Of a stretch of DNA of 61,003 nucleotides, positions 43,189 to 51,810 are shown piece after piece (within the stretch, counting starts at the first letter, position 1; every line of letters begins with the position of its first letter). This DNA comes from JAHQVI01 sp964407075 (GTDB taxonomy: Bacteria; Pseudomonadota; Alphaproteobacteria; Rhizobiales; Rhodomicrobiaceae): the NCBI GenBank assembly GCA_964407075.1, contig CAYOUE010000002.1:1-61003 (forward strand), read 5' to 3'. Made by a program: the position numbers and the translations under genes. A model generated the notes under the pieces. It made no database searches. It saw only the letters and a program-made list of their open reading frames with translations, and was not told the DNA's origin.

Positions 43189-43806
43189 TCATGCAGGCGC
43201 CCGGTCGGCCTTGCGCCGCGCCGTTTTCTTCGTCAAGCGGCGGCTTTCCGAATAGTCCTGCAGCATCCGGATCCAGGGGCCGACATAGTGGCCATGATCG
43301 TGAAAAGTCCTGCCGGAAACGAGATTGCCGTCGATGACGCAGGGTTCGTTGACATAGATCCCGCCGCAGATTTCGAGATCGAACCGGCATTTCGCGACCG
43401 TCGCCATGCGGCGGCCCTTGACGCATCCTGCACGGGCGGGAATTTCCACGCCGTGACAGACGCTGGCGACAGGCTTGTTGTCCGCAAAGAAACTTCGCGT
43501 GATCCGGATGAGATCGGGATCGTCGCGGATATATTCCGGCGCCCTGCCGCCCGAGAAGAAGATCCCGATATAATCCGAGGGGTCGATCTCGGCGAAGGAC
43601 GTCTCCGCCTCGATCTGATAGCCCTCCCACTCGCGCGTGATCGTCCAGCCGGGACGGACCTCGTGCAGAACCATCTGGAATACGCGCTTTTCCGGGCCTG
43701 CGACGACAGGACGGAACCCGGCTTCCTGCAGCCTGTAAAAGGGATAGAGCGTATCCACGGTCTCCGATGCGTCGCCTACGATGATAAGCACCTTGTCTTC
43801 AGCCAT
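43189..43806 (-). CDS. DJ-1/PfpI-family protein
   Basis: A 205-residue class I glutamine-amidotransferase-like protein with the nucleophile elbow VASVCHGVEIPA and an upstream acidic residue. It starts 8 bases inside the end of the CoA-transferase gene (ATG 43806 after GGGAGCAAGGA), so it is cotranscribed and falls under the same LacI operator. Roles in this family include glyoxalase, chaperone and hydratase activities; with a CoA-transferase partner it may process a catabolic intermediate. Confidence 0.85.
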   Translation of the reverse strand: MAEDKVLIIVGDASETVDTLYPFYRLQEAGFRPVVAGPEKRVFQMVLHEVRPGWTITREWEGYQIEAETSFAEIDPSDYIGIFFSGGRAPEYIRDDPDLIRITRSFFADNKPVASVCHGVEIPARAGCVKGRRMATVAKCRFDLEICGGIYVNEPCVIDGNLVSGRTFHDHGHYVGPWIRMLQDYSESRRLTKKTARRKADRAPA

Positions 43807-45394
43807 GTCCTTGCTCCCCATTGCGGGCGGACCCGCCGTTCCGGAACGCCGCATCGCCGTGCAATCCCATCGGCTCTTCGCTAAACAGGCGCTCATCCAT
43901 CAGTTTCAACGTCTCCGGCAGGTGCGGCCTGAAATCCATATGGGCCAGCACATCCCTTTCGAGATCGGCCCCGGGCGCGATCTCGCACAACTCCAGAGCG
44001 CCGCCGGCGAGACGGAAGACGGCGCGTTCCGTCACGAAGACCGCACTCCGGCCCTGCGCGGAAGCGAATGGGCCACTATAGCAGATCTGCTCGATTTCAT
44101 TGACGAACTTCCTGTGCCGGCCTTCGCGGGCAATCCTCAAAACGCCGTTTTCGCAGGCGGTTTCAAGCCCGCCCGCCGTGAACGTGCCGCTGAAGACGAC
44201 CTTCGCTGCATTCTGGCTGATATTGATGAAGCCGCCTATCCCGACGATCTTCCGGCCGAAGCGGCTGATGTTGACGCTGCCGCGAGGGTCGCATTCGACA
44301 AAGGACAGGAAGGCGCAGTCGATCCCTCCGCCATCGTAGAAATCGAACTGGTAAGGCTGATCGACGACAGCGTCGAAATTCTGCGCCGCCCCGGAATCGG
44401 GACCGGTCAGCGGCGCGCCGCCGATGAAGCCCTGCTCGTTGGTCAGGACGATGCGGCCGAGGATCCCTTCCTCGGCGGCGACGGACGAGATGCCCGTCGA
44501 TATGCCTGCGCCGACATTGCATACGGCTCCGGGGCGCAACTCCATCGCGGCGCGCCTTGCGATGATCTTGCGTTCGGTGAACGGTAGCGGCTTCACCGAT
44601 GTCAGCGGAACGCGCAATTCGCCCGAATAGCTCGGATCGTAATGCGTCGCATAGGTCTGGCTTTGCTCCGGATCCACGACGACGTAATCGACGAGGATGC
44701 CGGGTATCCTGACCTGCCGCGCCGGCAAAGTGCCCCGTTTGGCCATCCTCTTGACCTGAACGATCACGACCCCGCCGCAACGCCGCGCCGCCTGGGCCAT
44801 GGAGAGCATCTCGCCGGGCACCGCCTCCTCCTCCATCGAGACGTTGCCGTCTTCGTCGGACGTGGTTCCGCGCAGGATCGCGACGTCGATAGGGAACGGC
44901 TTGTACCGCAGCCATTCTTCTCCGCCGATTTCGACCAGTTCGACAAGATCCTCCTTCGCGCTCTCGCTCTGACGCCCGCCTTTCTGGCGCGGATCGACGA
45001 AGGTGTGCAGGCCGGTCTTGGTGATGACGCCGGGCCGTCCCGATGCAATTTCGCGCATCATCTGCGCAAGCACGCCCTGCGGCAGTGTGTAGGACTCGAT
45101 CCTGTTTTCGAGCGCCAGGTCTATGAAGACCGGCGAGTCTATGAGGGCGCTGGTGATCGAACGCCGGACCATGCCGTCATGCGCGAAATGCGCCGCGCCC
45201 TTGGAGATGCGGTCGCCGATGCCGACGACATGAATGAGGCAGAGGCCGCGTGGGGCGCCTTCGTCCAGAAACCGGCGCCCGGTCGCCGCGAGCACGGCTT
45301 CGGGAACTGCATGACCGCCGCCGGACCCGCTGACCGCGACGCTCGCGCCATTCCTTATGAGCCTGGCGGCCTGAGCCGCAGTGATGACTTCCAT
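43799..45394 (-). CDS. Acyl-CoA:carboxylate CoA-transferase (family I)
   Basis: A 531-residue fused alpha-beta CoA-transferase of the propionate CoA-transferase/YdiF type, which moves CoA between carboxylates through a glutamyl-CoA intermediate. N-terminal VAVSGSGGGHAVPEAVL and the catalytic glutamate segment LTNEQGFIGGAPLTG are visible. An operator and promoter lie just upstream (45459-45501), so the operon with the DJ-1 gene is probably induced by the substrate imported by the nearby transporter. The substrate is not known. Confidence 0.9.
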   Translation of the reverse strand: MEVITAAQAARLIRNGASVAVSGSGGGHAVPEAVLAATGRRFLDEGAPRGLCLIHVVGIGDRISKGAAHFAHDGMVRRSITSALIDSPVFIDLALENRIESYTLPQGVLAQMMREIASGRPGVITKTGLHTFVDPRQKGGRQSESAKEDLVELVEIGGEEWLRYKPFPIDVAILRGTTSDEDGNVSMEEEAVPGEMLSMAQAARRCGGVVIVQVKRMAKRGTLPARQVRIPGILVDYVVVDPEQSQTYATHYDPSYSGELRVPLTSVKPLPFTERKIIARRAAMELRPGAVCNVGAGISTGISSVAAEEGILGRIVLTNEQGFIGGAPLTGPDSGAAQNFDAVVDQPYQFDFYDGGGIDCAFLSFVECDPRGSVNISRFGRKIVGIGGFINISQNAAKVVFSGTFTAGGLETACENGVLRIAREGRHRKFVNEIEQICYSGPFASAQGRSAVFVTERAVFRLAGGALELCEIAPGADLERDVLAHMDFRPHLPETLKLMDERLFSEEPMGLHGDAAFRNGGSARNGEQGHG

Positions 45395-45458
45395 AGGTTA
45401 CGCCGCCTTGGTGTCGGGCCCGAGACGGGCGGCCCTGTTGACGTGGTTGGACGGACTC

Positions 45459-45501
45459 TGTAAACGGTTACAAATGAAACTGTGCAGGTCGATTTTGTCA
45501 A
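45459..45501 (-). promoter_or_regulatory. Promoter with LacI-type operator, CoA-transferase operon
   Basis: On the minus strand TTGACA (45501-45496), 17 bases, TTCATT (45478-45473), then directly the near-palindrome at 45472-45459 (TGTAAACGGTTACA on the plus strand). The site differs by one base from that at 48431-48444. It has the TGTAAnCGnTTACA form of LacI-family operators. Nothing else is visible in 45395-45714. Confidence 0.7.
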
Positions 45502-45714
45502 GCCGATACTCGATTGCAGGCAATCCTGTGGAGGAGATTTCCGTCGCCGGCGACTCCGCCATTGTGCGGTACTTCTACATCCATGCAGAATATGTCTGGC
45601 CGGATTGATGCGGATAATTCGGGTGATTTGTCCGGGAACAAATGAGAATTAGCGCGCACAAGCATCAATTTCATCTTTGCGCATTGCCATTTCAATCAAG
45701 TTACGGAGCTGAAA

Positions 45715-46194
45715 ATGGGTCAGTCGGGATTGGACCTCGTAAAGCCGGGGGAGAGCTACAGATTTTCGAAGACCGTAGGGGAGACTGACGTTACGCTTTT
45801 TGCCGGGCTGACAGGCGACTTCAGCGATACGCACATCAACGAGCAGTATATGAAGGAGCGTTCCACGCTGGGCGGGCGGATCGCTCATGGCGCGCTGCTT
45901 GTCGGCTATATGTCCACCGCATCGACGATCAGCATCGCCCATATCATCCATCGCGAGGATCTTACCGACTTTCCGGTTTCCGCCGGCTATGACAGGATCC
46001 GCTTTCTCCGCCCGACCTTTCTGGGCGACACCATCACCGTGCATTACACGGTCGAGACGGTCGACCGGGAAGCCGGGAAGAGCGTCGCGCGCATCGAAGT
46101 GGTCAACCAGCGCAGCGAAACGGTCGCTGTCGGCCAGCATGTGATGCGCTGGACGAGGAAGCTCTCGCAGGCTTCAGGCGCGCCGGCGGCGTGA
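45715..46194 (+). CDS. MaoC-family hydratase
   Basis: A 159-residue hotdog-fold protein of the MaoC/(R)-specific enoyl-CoA hydratase group. The catalytic pair is in FAGLTGDFSDTHINEQY (Asp and His), followed by RIAHGALLVGYMS. It hydrates a 2-enoyl-CoA or a branched C4-C5 analogue. ATG 45715 follows ACGGAG. It heads a plus-strand group with an unknown protein and the LacI gene, beside the CoA-transferase operon, suggesting one pathway. Confidence 0.88.
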   Translation: MGQSGLDLVKPGESYRFSKTVGETDVTLFAGLTGDFSDTHINEQYMKERSTLGGRIAHGALLVGYMSTASTISIAHIIHREDLTDFPVSAGYDRIRFLRPTFLGDTITVHYTVETVDREAGKSVARIEVVNQRSETVAVGQHVMRWTRKLSQASGAPAA

Positions 46195-46234
46195 CGGAAC
46201 CCGATCCTGGCGCAACAAATAAGGAGTACCGGCC

Positions 46235-46933
46235 ATGCCGCTGCTAGGAACAGGCGTCCTTGCGATCTGGAACGGCGTCAACGACGGCATGGAGCGCGAA
46301 TTCCTGGAATGGCATGTCAAGGAACATATTCCGGAGCGCGTCGGCCTGCCCGGATTCCTCAGGGGCCGCCGCTATGTGGCGGTCGAGGGAACGCCGGCAT
46401 TCTTCAATTTCTACGAGACCGAAACGCCGGAAACATTGCGCTCTGCGCGCTATCTGAAGCGGCTGAACGAGCCGAGCGAGTGGACCAGGCGTGTCGTGTC
46501 CAGCTTTACCGACACATCCCGCACGATCTGCCGCGTCAGCGAGAGCGTCGGCTCGGGCGCAGGTTCTTTCGTCGAGGTTCTGACCTTCATGGGCGCGGGC
46601 GCACGCGCTGGCGAGCGCGCGCTTGAATATCTGAACGCCATCCTTGCGCGGCGCGGCGTGTGCGGCGCGCATCTCCTTGTGCGCGACGAAGGTCCGGCGA
46701 TCCTGACTTCCGAGCACAGGTTGCGGAAAACCCCGGATGGATCCTGGCCGGCAATCCTTATCGTGGAAGCCGTCGAAAGCGATGCGATTCTGGGGATCAG
46801 AGGCGCAGATCTTTCGGATGCGGCGCTGCTGGAGGCGGGCGTCGGCCAGCCTTCGGCGCGCGGCCTGTACCGCTATGAATACGGCCTCGGCAAAGATGAG
46901 GTCATCCGCCGGAATGGCGCGCGCGGGAAGTAG
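46235..46933 (+). CDS. Unknown protein, probably two ferredoxin-like alpha/beta-barrel domains
   Basis: A 232-residue protein with no sure family. The N-terminal half (AIWNGVNDGMEREFLEWHVK, EHIPERVGLPGFLRGRRYVA) looks like a dimeric alpha/beta-barrel unit similar to EthD or DUF4286 proteins; the second half appears to repeat the fold. Conserved-looking His/Glu and Arg residues near the start could form a pocket. It lies 40 bases after the MaoC gene with an AAGGAG site. A role in the same catabolic pathway is inferred from position only. Confidence 0.65.
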   Translation: MPLLGTGVLAIWNGVNDGMEREFLEWHVKEHIPERVGLPGFLRGRRYVAVEGTPAFFNFYETETPETLRSARYLKRLNEPSEWTRRVVSSFTDTSRTICRVSESVGSGAGSFVEVLTFMGAGARAGERALEYLNAILARRGVCGAHLLVRDEGPAILTSEHRLRKTPDGSWPAILIVEAVESDAILGIRGADLSDAALLEAGVGQPSARGLYRYEYGLGKDEVIRRNGARGK

Positions 46934-47067
46934 CGCTTGGCCCGTTTCCAGGCCGGGCGCAGGCGGCGAGCGAGCGCGGCGCTCCGGAATCGTGATATGC
47001 AGGCGGCGGCGCGGGCTTCACTGAGGCGCCCTGAAATCCAGCCCGCCTGGTGTTCCGGAGGAGGAGG

Positions 47068-48156
47068 ATGTCCGGGTCTGCAAGGAAGCGCGCTGCCGCA
47101 GGAGAAACCAAGCGCAGCAGGAGAGCAGCGGCCGGCGCAAAGCCGGTGGGGCTGCGTATGGTCGCGACCGTCGCGGGGGTCTCGACAGCGACGGTTTCGC
47201 GGGTCATCAACACCCCTGAAGCGGTCTCGCCGGAATTGCGCACGCGCATCGAGATGGTCATCCGCCAGCTCGGCTGGGTGCCCAGCGGGGCGGCGCGCGC
47301 GCTTGCGACGAAGCGCACCGGCACCATCGGGGCCGTCTTCCCGGCGCTGGCGCAGGGCGATTTCGCCAGAGCCATTGACGCGCTGCAGGACGAACTCACG
47401 GCCCGGAACCACACGCTGCTTCTGGCGCGCTCGCGCTATTCGGCGGAGGAAGAGCACAAGCAGGCGCTCAAGCTGGTGGAAAGAGGCGTCGACGGGCTGA
47501 TCCTCGTGGGGCGCACCCGCCCGCCGGAGCTTGAAGCGTTCCTGAAGAGCCATAAAGTCCCGTATATCAATACTTTCGTCTACGACACGGCTGCGGAGGC
47601 CCCTTGCATCGGCCCGGACAATCACCGCGCGCTGCACAGCATGACAAGCCATCTGATCGGGCTTGGACACAGGCGTTTCGGCCTCATCGCCCAGTCCACG
47701 CTCAACAACGACCGAGCCGCGGCGCGCCGCGAAGGCGTCCAGGCCGCGCTCGCCGAACATGGCATTGCGATCACGCCTTCGCATCTGGTCGAAGGCAAGT
47801 GGAGCATCGGCGAAGGGCGGCAACTGTTCCGGAAAATCATGGAGACGCGGCCTCATCCGACCGCGCTGATCTGCGGCAACTCCCTTCTGGCCGTCGGCGC
47901 GGTTCTGGAAAGCCAGGCGATGGGCGTGAAGGTTCCCGGCGAGATGTCGATCGTCGGTTATGACGACATCGAGATCATGCGGGAACTGCCGATCCCGGTC
48001 TCCACGGTCCGCGTGGCCAGCGACGAGGTGGGGCGGCAGGCGGCGAGGGTCATCGTCGAAATGCTCGAAGGAAGCGAACGGGCGGAAGGCGTCGAGATCC
48101 CGTTCGAGATCGTCATCCGCCGGTCCTCGGGGCCCGCGCCAGGGCGCGTCATGTAA
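47068..48156 (+). CDS. LacI/GntR-gluconate-type (LacI family) repressor
   Basis: A 362-residue LacI-family repressor. A basic N-terminal tail of about 27 residues precedes the helix-turn-helix and hinge (VATVAGVSTATVSRVINTPE, SGAARALATKRTGTIG). The periplasmic-binding-protein-like effector domain follows (GLILVGRTRP, FGLIAQST, IVGYDDIEIM). ATG 47068 follows GGAGGAGG. Two nearly identical operators flank the gene, at the CoA-transferase promoter and at the transporter promoter, so it is probably their local repressor. Confidence 0.92.
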   Translation: MSGSARKRAAAGETKRSRRAAAGAKPVGLRMVATVAGVSTATVSRVINTPEAVSPELRTRIEMVIRQLGWVPSGAARALATKRTGTIGAVFPALAQGDFARAIDALQDELTARNHTLLLARSRYSAEEEHKQALKLVERGVDGLILVGRTRPPELEAFLKSHKVPYINTFVYDTAAEAPCIGPDNHRALHSMTSHLIGLGHRRFGLIAQSTLNNDRAAARREGVQAALAEHGIAITPSHLVEGKWSIGEGRQLFRKIMETRPHPTALICGNSLLAVGAVLESQAMGVKVPGEMSIVGYDDIEIMRELPIPVSTVRVASDEVGRQAARVIVEMLEGSERAEGVEIPFEIVIRRSSGPAPGRVM

Positions 48157-48402
48157 CCGTTCCTGAACCATGAGGGACGCCGTTCAACGCTTGCGGGCCG
48201 GCCGAAAGCGAAATTCGCCCGCATCCATATTGCCACGGCGCGAAGACACGTCCGTAGCGCCGCCACGCCGCATCCCCTCGCACAGCACCGTCCTCCGCGA
48301 ACGCATATGCACCCACCCTCCGCGCCGCAGCATTCTCCATAGCGTATCCCTTCGCGCGCGCCCTCTCGCGCCCCAGTATTGCCAGGCTTCATCTCTGCAA
48401 GG

Positions 48403-48445
48403 TTGACATCGGCCTGTGTTGTTGCCCTTATGTAATCGGTTACAT
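48403..48445 (+). promoter_or_regulatory. Promoter with LacI-type operator, transporter operon
   Basis: TTGACA (48403-48408), 17 bases, CCTTAT (48426-48431), overlapping the operator TGTAATCGGTTACA (48431-48444), which extends to the 16-mer at 48430-48445. A degenerate second half (AACCGATACA) follows. The operator starts 23 bases after the -35, against 24 bases at the CoA-transferase promoter. The rest of 48157-48523 shows nothing else. Confidence 0.7.
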
Positions 48446-48523
48446 CAGCTAACCGATACAATCGATCTGTTCACGGCCCTGCGCCGGATAAGGCTTCGGG
48501 AGCCAGACTGGGAGGAGAGTTCA

Positions 48524-49543
48524 ATGACTGGAATTTCAAAGCGCGTTGTGCTGGCGGCGCTCGCCCTGCTGCTGCCTGGCCTGTGGGCAGGCGCTATGGC
48601 TCAGGACTGGAAACCCGATCAGCCGATCCGGATCATCGTTCCCTGGGCCGCGGGCGGGGCCACCGACGCCATCATGCGCATTCTCGCCAACGATATCACC
48701 GACGATCTCGGCACACCTGTCGTCGTCGTCAATCAGACCGGCGCGCGCGGCACTGTCGGGACGAAAAGCGTGATGGACGCGCCGCGAGACGGCTACACAT
48801 GGGCTTCGGGCGGAGTGCAGGATCTGGGCACCTATCAGGTGCAGGGCCTGCTGGAGACCGCAATCGAGGACTGGCACATCTTCCTGATCGTACGTAACGC
48901 CCCGGTCCTGACGGTGAGCAACGACACGCCGTTTCAGAGCGTCGAGGACGTTGTCAGCTACATGAAGGAGAATCCCGGCCAGTTCACAGTCGGCACGTCG
49001 GGCATTCCTTCGACGGCTTATTCCGCCATGCAGGCCTTTTCCGATTTCGTCGGCGGCGATTTCCGCGCCGTCGCCTATGACGGCGATGCGCCCACGATGG
49101 TCGCTGTTGTCTCGAACGAGGTCCAGGCGACCACACAGTCCGGCCCGGGACAGGCGCCGATGATTAAGGGAAGCCGCGTCCGCCCGCTTGCGGTTCTCGC
49201 AGACTCCGCCCTTGAGATCAGCGGCTACGGCTCGATCCCGCCGATCACCGACACTTATCCCGAATTCAACGCTCCGGGCCTTGTGATCCAGGTCGGCGTC
49301 TTCATCCCGAAAGACGTGCCGTCCGAAGTCGTCGCTCGGATCGAGAAGCTCTGGACTGAAGTTGTCGCCAATTCCGAGGCCATCAAGAAATACGCCGCCG
49401 ACAACGGTTCGATCTTCTCGCCCGTGACCGGCGAAGCGGCTATGGAAATGGCCAAGGCCGCCGTGCGTGAGACCGCCTGGCGGATGCATGATGCCGGCAC
49501 GACCAAGGTCTCGCCGGACACGCTCGGCATTGCGCGCCCCTAG
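48524..49543 (+). CDS. Tripartite tricarboxylate transporter receptor (TctC/Bug family)
   Basis: A 339-residue periplasmic solute-binding protein with a signal peptide (VVLAALALLLPGLWAGAMAQ) and the Bug-family pattern PIRIIVPWAAGGATDAIMR, VVVVNQTGARGTVG. It delivers a carboxylate or related ligand to TctBA. ATG 48524 follows GGAGGAGAG. First gene of the LacI-controlled operon; the ligand is unknown. Confidence 0.92.
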   Translation: MTGISKRVVLAALALLLPGLWAGAMAQDWKPDQPIRIIVPWAAGGATDAIMRILANDITDDLGTPVVVVNQTGARGTVGTKSVMDAPRDGYTWASGGVQDLGTYQVQGLLETAIEDWHIFLIVRNAPVLTVSNDTPFQSVEDVVSYMKENPGQFTVGTSGIPSTAYSAMQAFSDFVGGDFRAVAYDGDAPTMVAVVSNEVQATTQSGPGQAPMIKGSRVRPLAVLADSALEISGYGSIPPITDTYPEFNAPGLVIQVGVFIPKDVPSEVVARIEKLWTEVVANSEAIKKYAADNGSIFSPVTGEAAMEMAKAAVRETAWRMHDAGTTKVSPDTLGIARP

Positions 49544-49571
49544 CGGGAATTGATTGACTGCGCTCAAGGCG

Positions 49572-49589
49572 GCGGGCAGGACAGCCCGC
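49572..49589 (+). other. Intercistronic hairpin after tctC
   Basis: GCGGGC (49572-49577) pairs with GCCCGC (49584-49589) around AGGACA, 29 bases after the tctC stop. Such hairpins after binding-protein genes protect the upstream message and raise its yield over the membrane components. The 226-bp gap to tctB holds nothing else. Confidence 0.35.
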
Positions 49590-49775
49590 TGTCAGCCATG
49601 TCGGCAGATTGGCGTGATCGGACCGGGACGATGAGACAAGCATGATTTCGCTGGCGTGTCCGGGTGCGGACTCTGCAAGATGATGCGCTTGATCCCCCTG
49701 CTGCCCCTAAGGAGCGACAGCCGCAAGAAAGAGCGATCCGGGACCGCATGAACCGGGTCACACGGAGATATGCCC

Positions 49776-50267
49776 ATGACCAATAGTAGGGATGTTCTTG
49801 CGGACCGTATCGGCGGCGCTTTCTGGATCGTATTCGGCGCGGCGCTTATCGTTATGGCTCTCGGAATGGACATCCCGGAGCATCTCGGGGCGACGTTCCT
49901 CAACGGCCCGGGCTTCGTCCCGATGCTGCTTGGGGGCGCGCTCTGCCTTCTGGGGACGATCCTGATTCTCCGTACAAGGTCGGGCAACCTCGCCGCATTC
50001 CTGGATCCGCCCGGATCTGCGCGGGAATGGCGCGCGATCGCAGCGTTGGCGCTCATGCTGGTCTATAGCGTCGGCCTCGTCGGGCGCGCGCCTTTCGCGC
50101 CCTCCACGGCCGCGTTCATCGCTGTCTTCATCATCGTCTTCAACCTGCCCGCCGCAGGAGCGCGGGATCTGGCGAAACTGGCCGCGAAAGCCGCCGTGAC
50201 CGCGGCCGTCACGACCGCAGCCGTCGTATACGTGTTCCAGAATCTATTCTACGTCCGTCTGCCATGA
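49776..50267 (+). CDS. Tripartite tricarboxylate transporter small subunit (TctB)
   Basis: A 163-residue membrane protein with four hydrophobic spans (FWIVFGAALIVMALGM, PMLLGGALCLLGTILIL, AIAALALMLVYSVGLVG, and AAFIAVFIIVFNLPAAG plus a last segment), the TctB pattern. ATG 49776 is preferred to ATG 49770 because GGAGA lies 8 bases before it but only 2 before the other. TctA follows 13 bases later. Confidence 0.87.
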   Translation: MTNSRDVLADRIGGAFWIVFGAALIVMALGMDIPEHLGATFLNGPGFVPMLLGGALCLLGTILILRTRSGNLAAFLDPPGSAREWRAIAALALMLVYSVGLVGRAPFAPSTAAFIAVFIIVFNLPAAGARDLAKLAAKAAVTAAVTTAAVVYVFQNLFYVRLP

Positions 50268-50280
50268 AAGCGCGCGTCCC

Positions 50281-51810
50281 ATGACCGAGCAACTTCAGCT
50301 TCTGGGCGCAGCATTCTCTACACTTCTCGACGCGCAGTCGCTGATGCTGGCGGCAGCGGCCTGCTTCGGTGGCCTTATCATCGGCGCGCTTCCCGGACTG
50401 ACCGCGACGATGGGCCTGGCGCTGCTGACGACCATGACTATCCGTATGGAGCCGCAGGACGCAATTCTCGTGCTGGTGTGCACTTACGTGTTGGCGATCT
50501 ACGGCGGCAGCCGCAGCGCCATACTCCTCAACATCCCCGGCACGCCATCGAGCGCGGCCACGGCGCTGGACGGGAATGTGCTGGCGCAGAAGGGGCTGGC
50601 GGGGCAGGCGATGGGCATGGCGACAGTCGGGTCGGCATTCGGAACCATCGTCGGGCTGACTTTGCTAGCCCTTATAACGCCGCCGCTCGGGGAGTTCGCG
50701 CTCTCCTTCGGCGCATACGAGTTCTTCTGGCTCGCCCTGTTCGGCGTGATGATTTCGGGCACGCTGAGCGGCGACGATCCCATCAAGGGATGGATAGCAG
50801 GAATTCTCGGCCTGTTCGTCGCCACGATCGGGCGCGAAGGCGCGTTCGGCTTCGAACGCTTCACCTTCGGACTTCCAGAACTGTCCGGCGGCATCTCGCT
50901 TCTGCCGGCCATGGTCGGCGCGTTCGGCTTCGCGGAAGTGCTCTACGTGATGCGCCGCAAGAGCGACACTGTGATCGTGGACAGCTCGGACCGCGTGGTC
51001 CCGCGCTGGCGCGATGTCATCCGCTACCGCTGGACCGCGCTGCGCTCCGGCGTGATAGGCACGTTCACCGGGCTACTGCCAGGCGTAGGCGAGGATGTCG
51101 GCGCATGGTCTTCCTACGCCGTAGCCAAAAGGCTAAGCCGCGAGCCGGAGAAATACGGCAAGGGTTCGGTAGAGGGGCTGGTCGCGGCGGAGACAGGCAA
51201 CAACGCCGCCGTCCCCGGCGCGATCATCCCGGTTTTGACGCTCGGCATTCCTGGCTCCGGCGTTGCGGCGGTGCTGATGGCGGCGCTGATTATTCATGGC
51301 GCACAGCCCGGACCGCTGCTTATGGTTACTTCGCCGCAGACCGTCTACGACATTATCGCCATGTTGTTCATCGCCACGCTCGGGATCCTGATACTGGGGC
51401 TGGGGCTGACGAAGATCATGGTCATGATCCTGCGCGTGCGTGACACCTATCTGATGCCGATCGTTGCGATTCTGTGCATCATCGGCCCCTATGCGATCCA
51501 GTCGCGTCTGTTCGACGTCTGGGTCGTCGTCGTATTCGGCGTGATCGGCTACGGCCTCAGGCTGATGAATTACCCTATGGCTCCGCTGGTCCTCGGTATC
51601 GTGCTGGGCGAGCTGCTTGACCGCAATCTGCGGCGGGCGCTGGTGCTGGCGGACGGCGACTATTCGCAGTTCGTCACACGGCCGATCTCAGCCGTCATCG
51701 CCGCGTTGATCGTGGCGATGATCCTTGTACAGATCCCGTGGATCGGAAGGCGGCTGCGCTTCCTGAACGGACGCGGGCGGATAGCGGGTGAAAGCCGCGG
51801 AGGCGAATGA
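50281..51810 (+). CDS. Tripartite tricarboxylate transporter large subunit (TctA)
   Basis: A 509-residue integral membrane permease with about 11-12 spans. TctA signatures are GLIIGALPGLTATMGLALL near the start, YGGSRSAILLNIPGTPSSAATA, and GLLPGVGEDVGAWSSYAVAK with the second ETGNNAAVPGAIIPVLTLG loop. It forms the transport path with TctB. Its stop overlaps the ATG of the shikimate-dehydrogenase-like gene (ATGA at 51807-51810). Confidence 0.95.
   Translation: MTEQLQLLGAAFSTLLDAQSLMLAAAACFGGLIIGALPGLTATMGLALLTTMTIRMEPQDAILVLVCTYVLAIYGGSRSAILLNIPGTPSSAATALDGNVLAQKGLAGQAMGMATVGSAFGTIVGLTLLALITPPLGEFALSFGAYEFFWLALFGVMISGTLSGDDPIKGWIAGILGLFVATIGREGAFGFERFTFGLPELSGGISLLPAMVGAFGFAEVLYVMRRKSDTVIVDSSDRVVPRWRDVIRYRWTALRSGVIGTFTGLLPGVGEDVGAWSSYAVAKRLSREPEKYGKGSVEGLVAAETGNNAAVPGAIIPVLTLGIPGSGVAAVLMAALIIHGAQPGPLLMVTSPQTVYDIIAMLFIATLGILILGLGLTKIMVMILRVRDTYLMPIVAILCIIGPYAIQSRLFDVWVVVVFGVIGYGLRLMNYPMAPLVLGIVLGELLDRNLRRALVLADGDYSQFVTRPISAVIAALIVAMILVQIPWIGRRLRFLNGRGRIAGESRGGE

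Noticed and set aside
48152..48165. TGTAACCGTT at the end of the LacI gene, resembling the LacI operator
   Set aside because: Only 10 of 14 bases match and symmetry is lost (CCTG instead of TACA). It overlaps the stop codon, far from a promoter.
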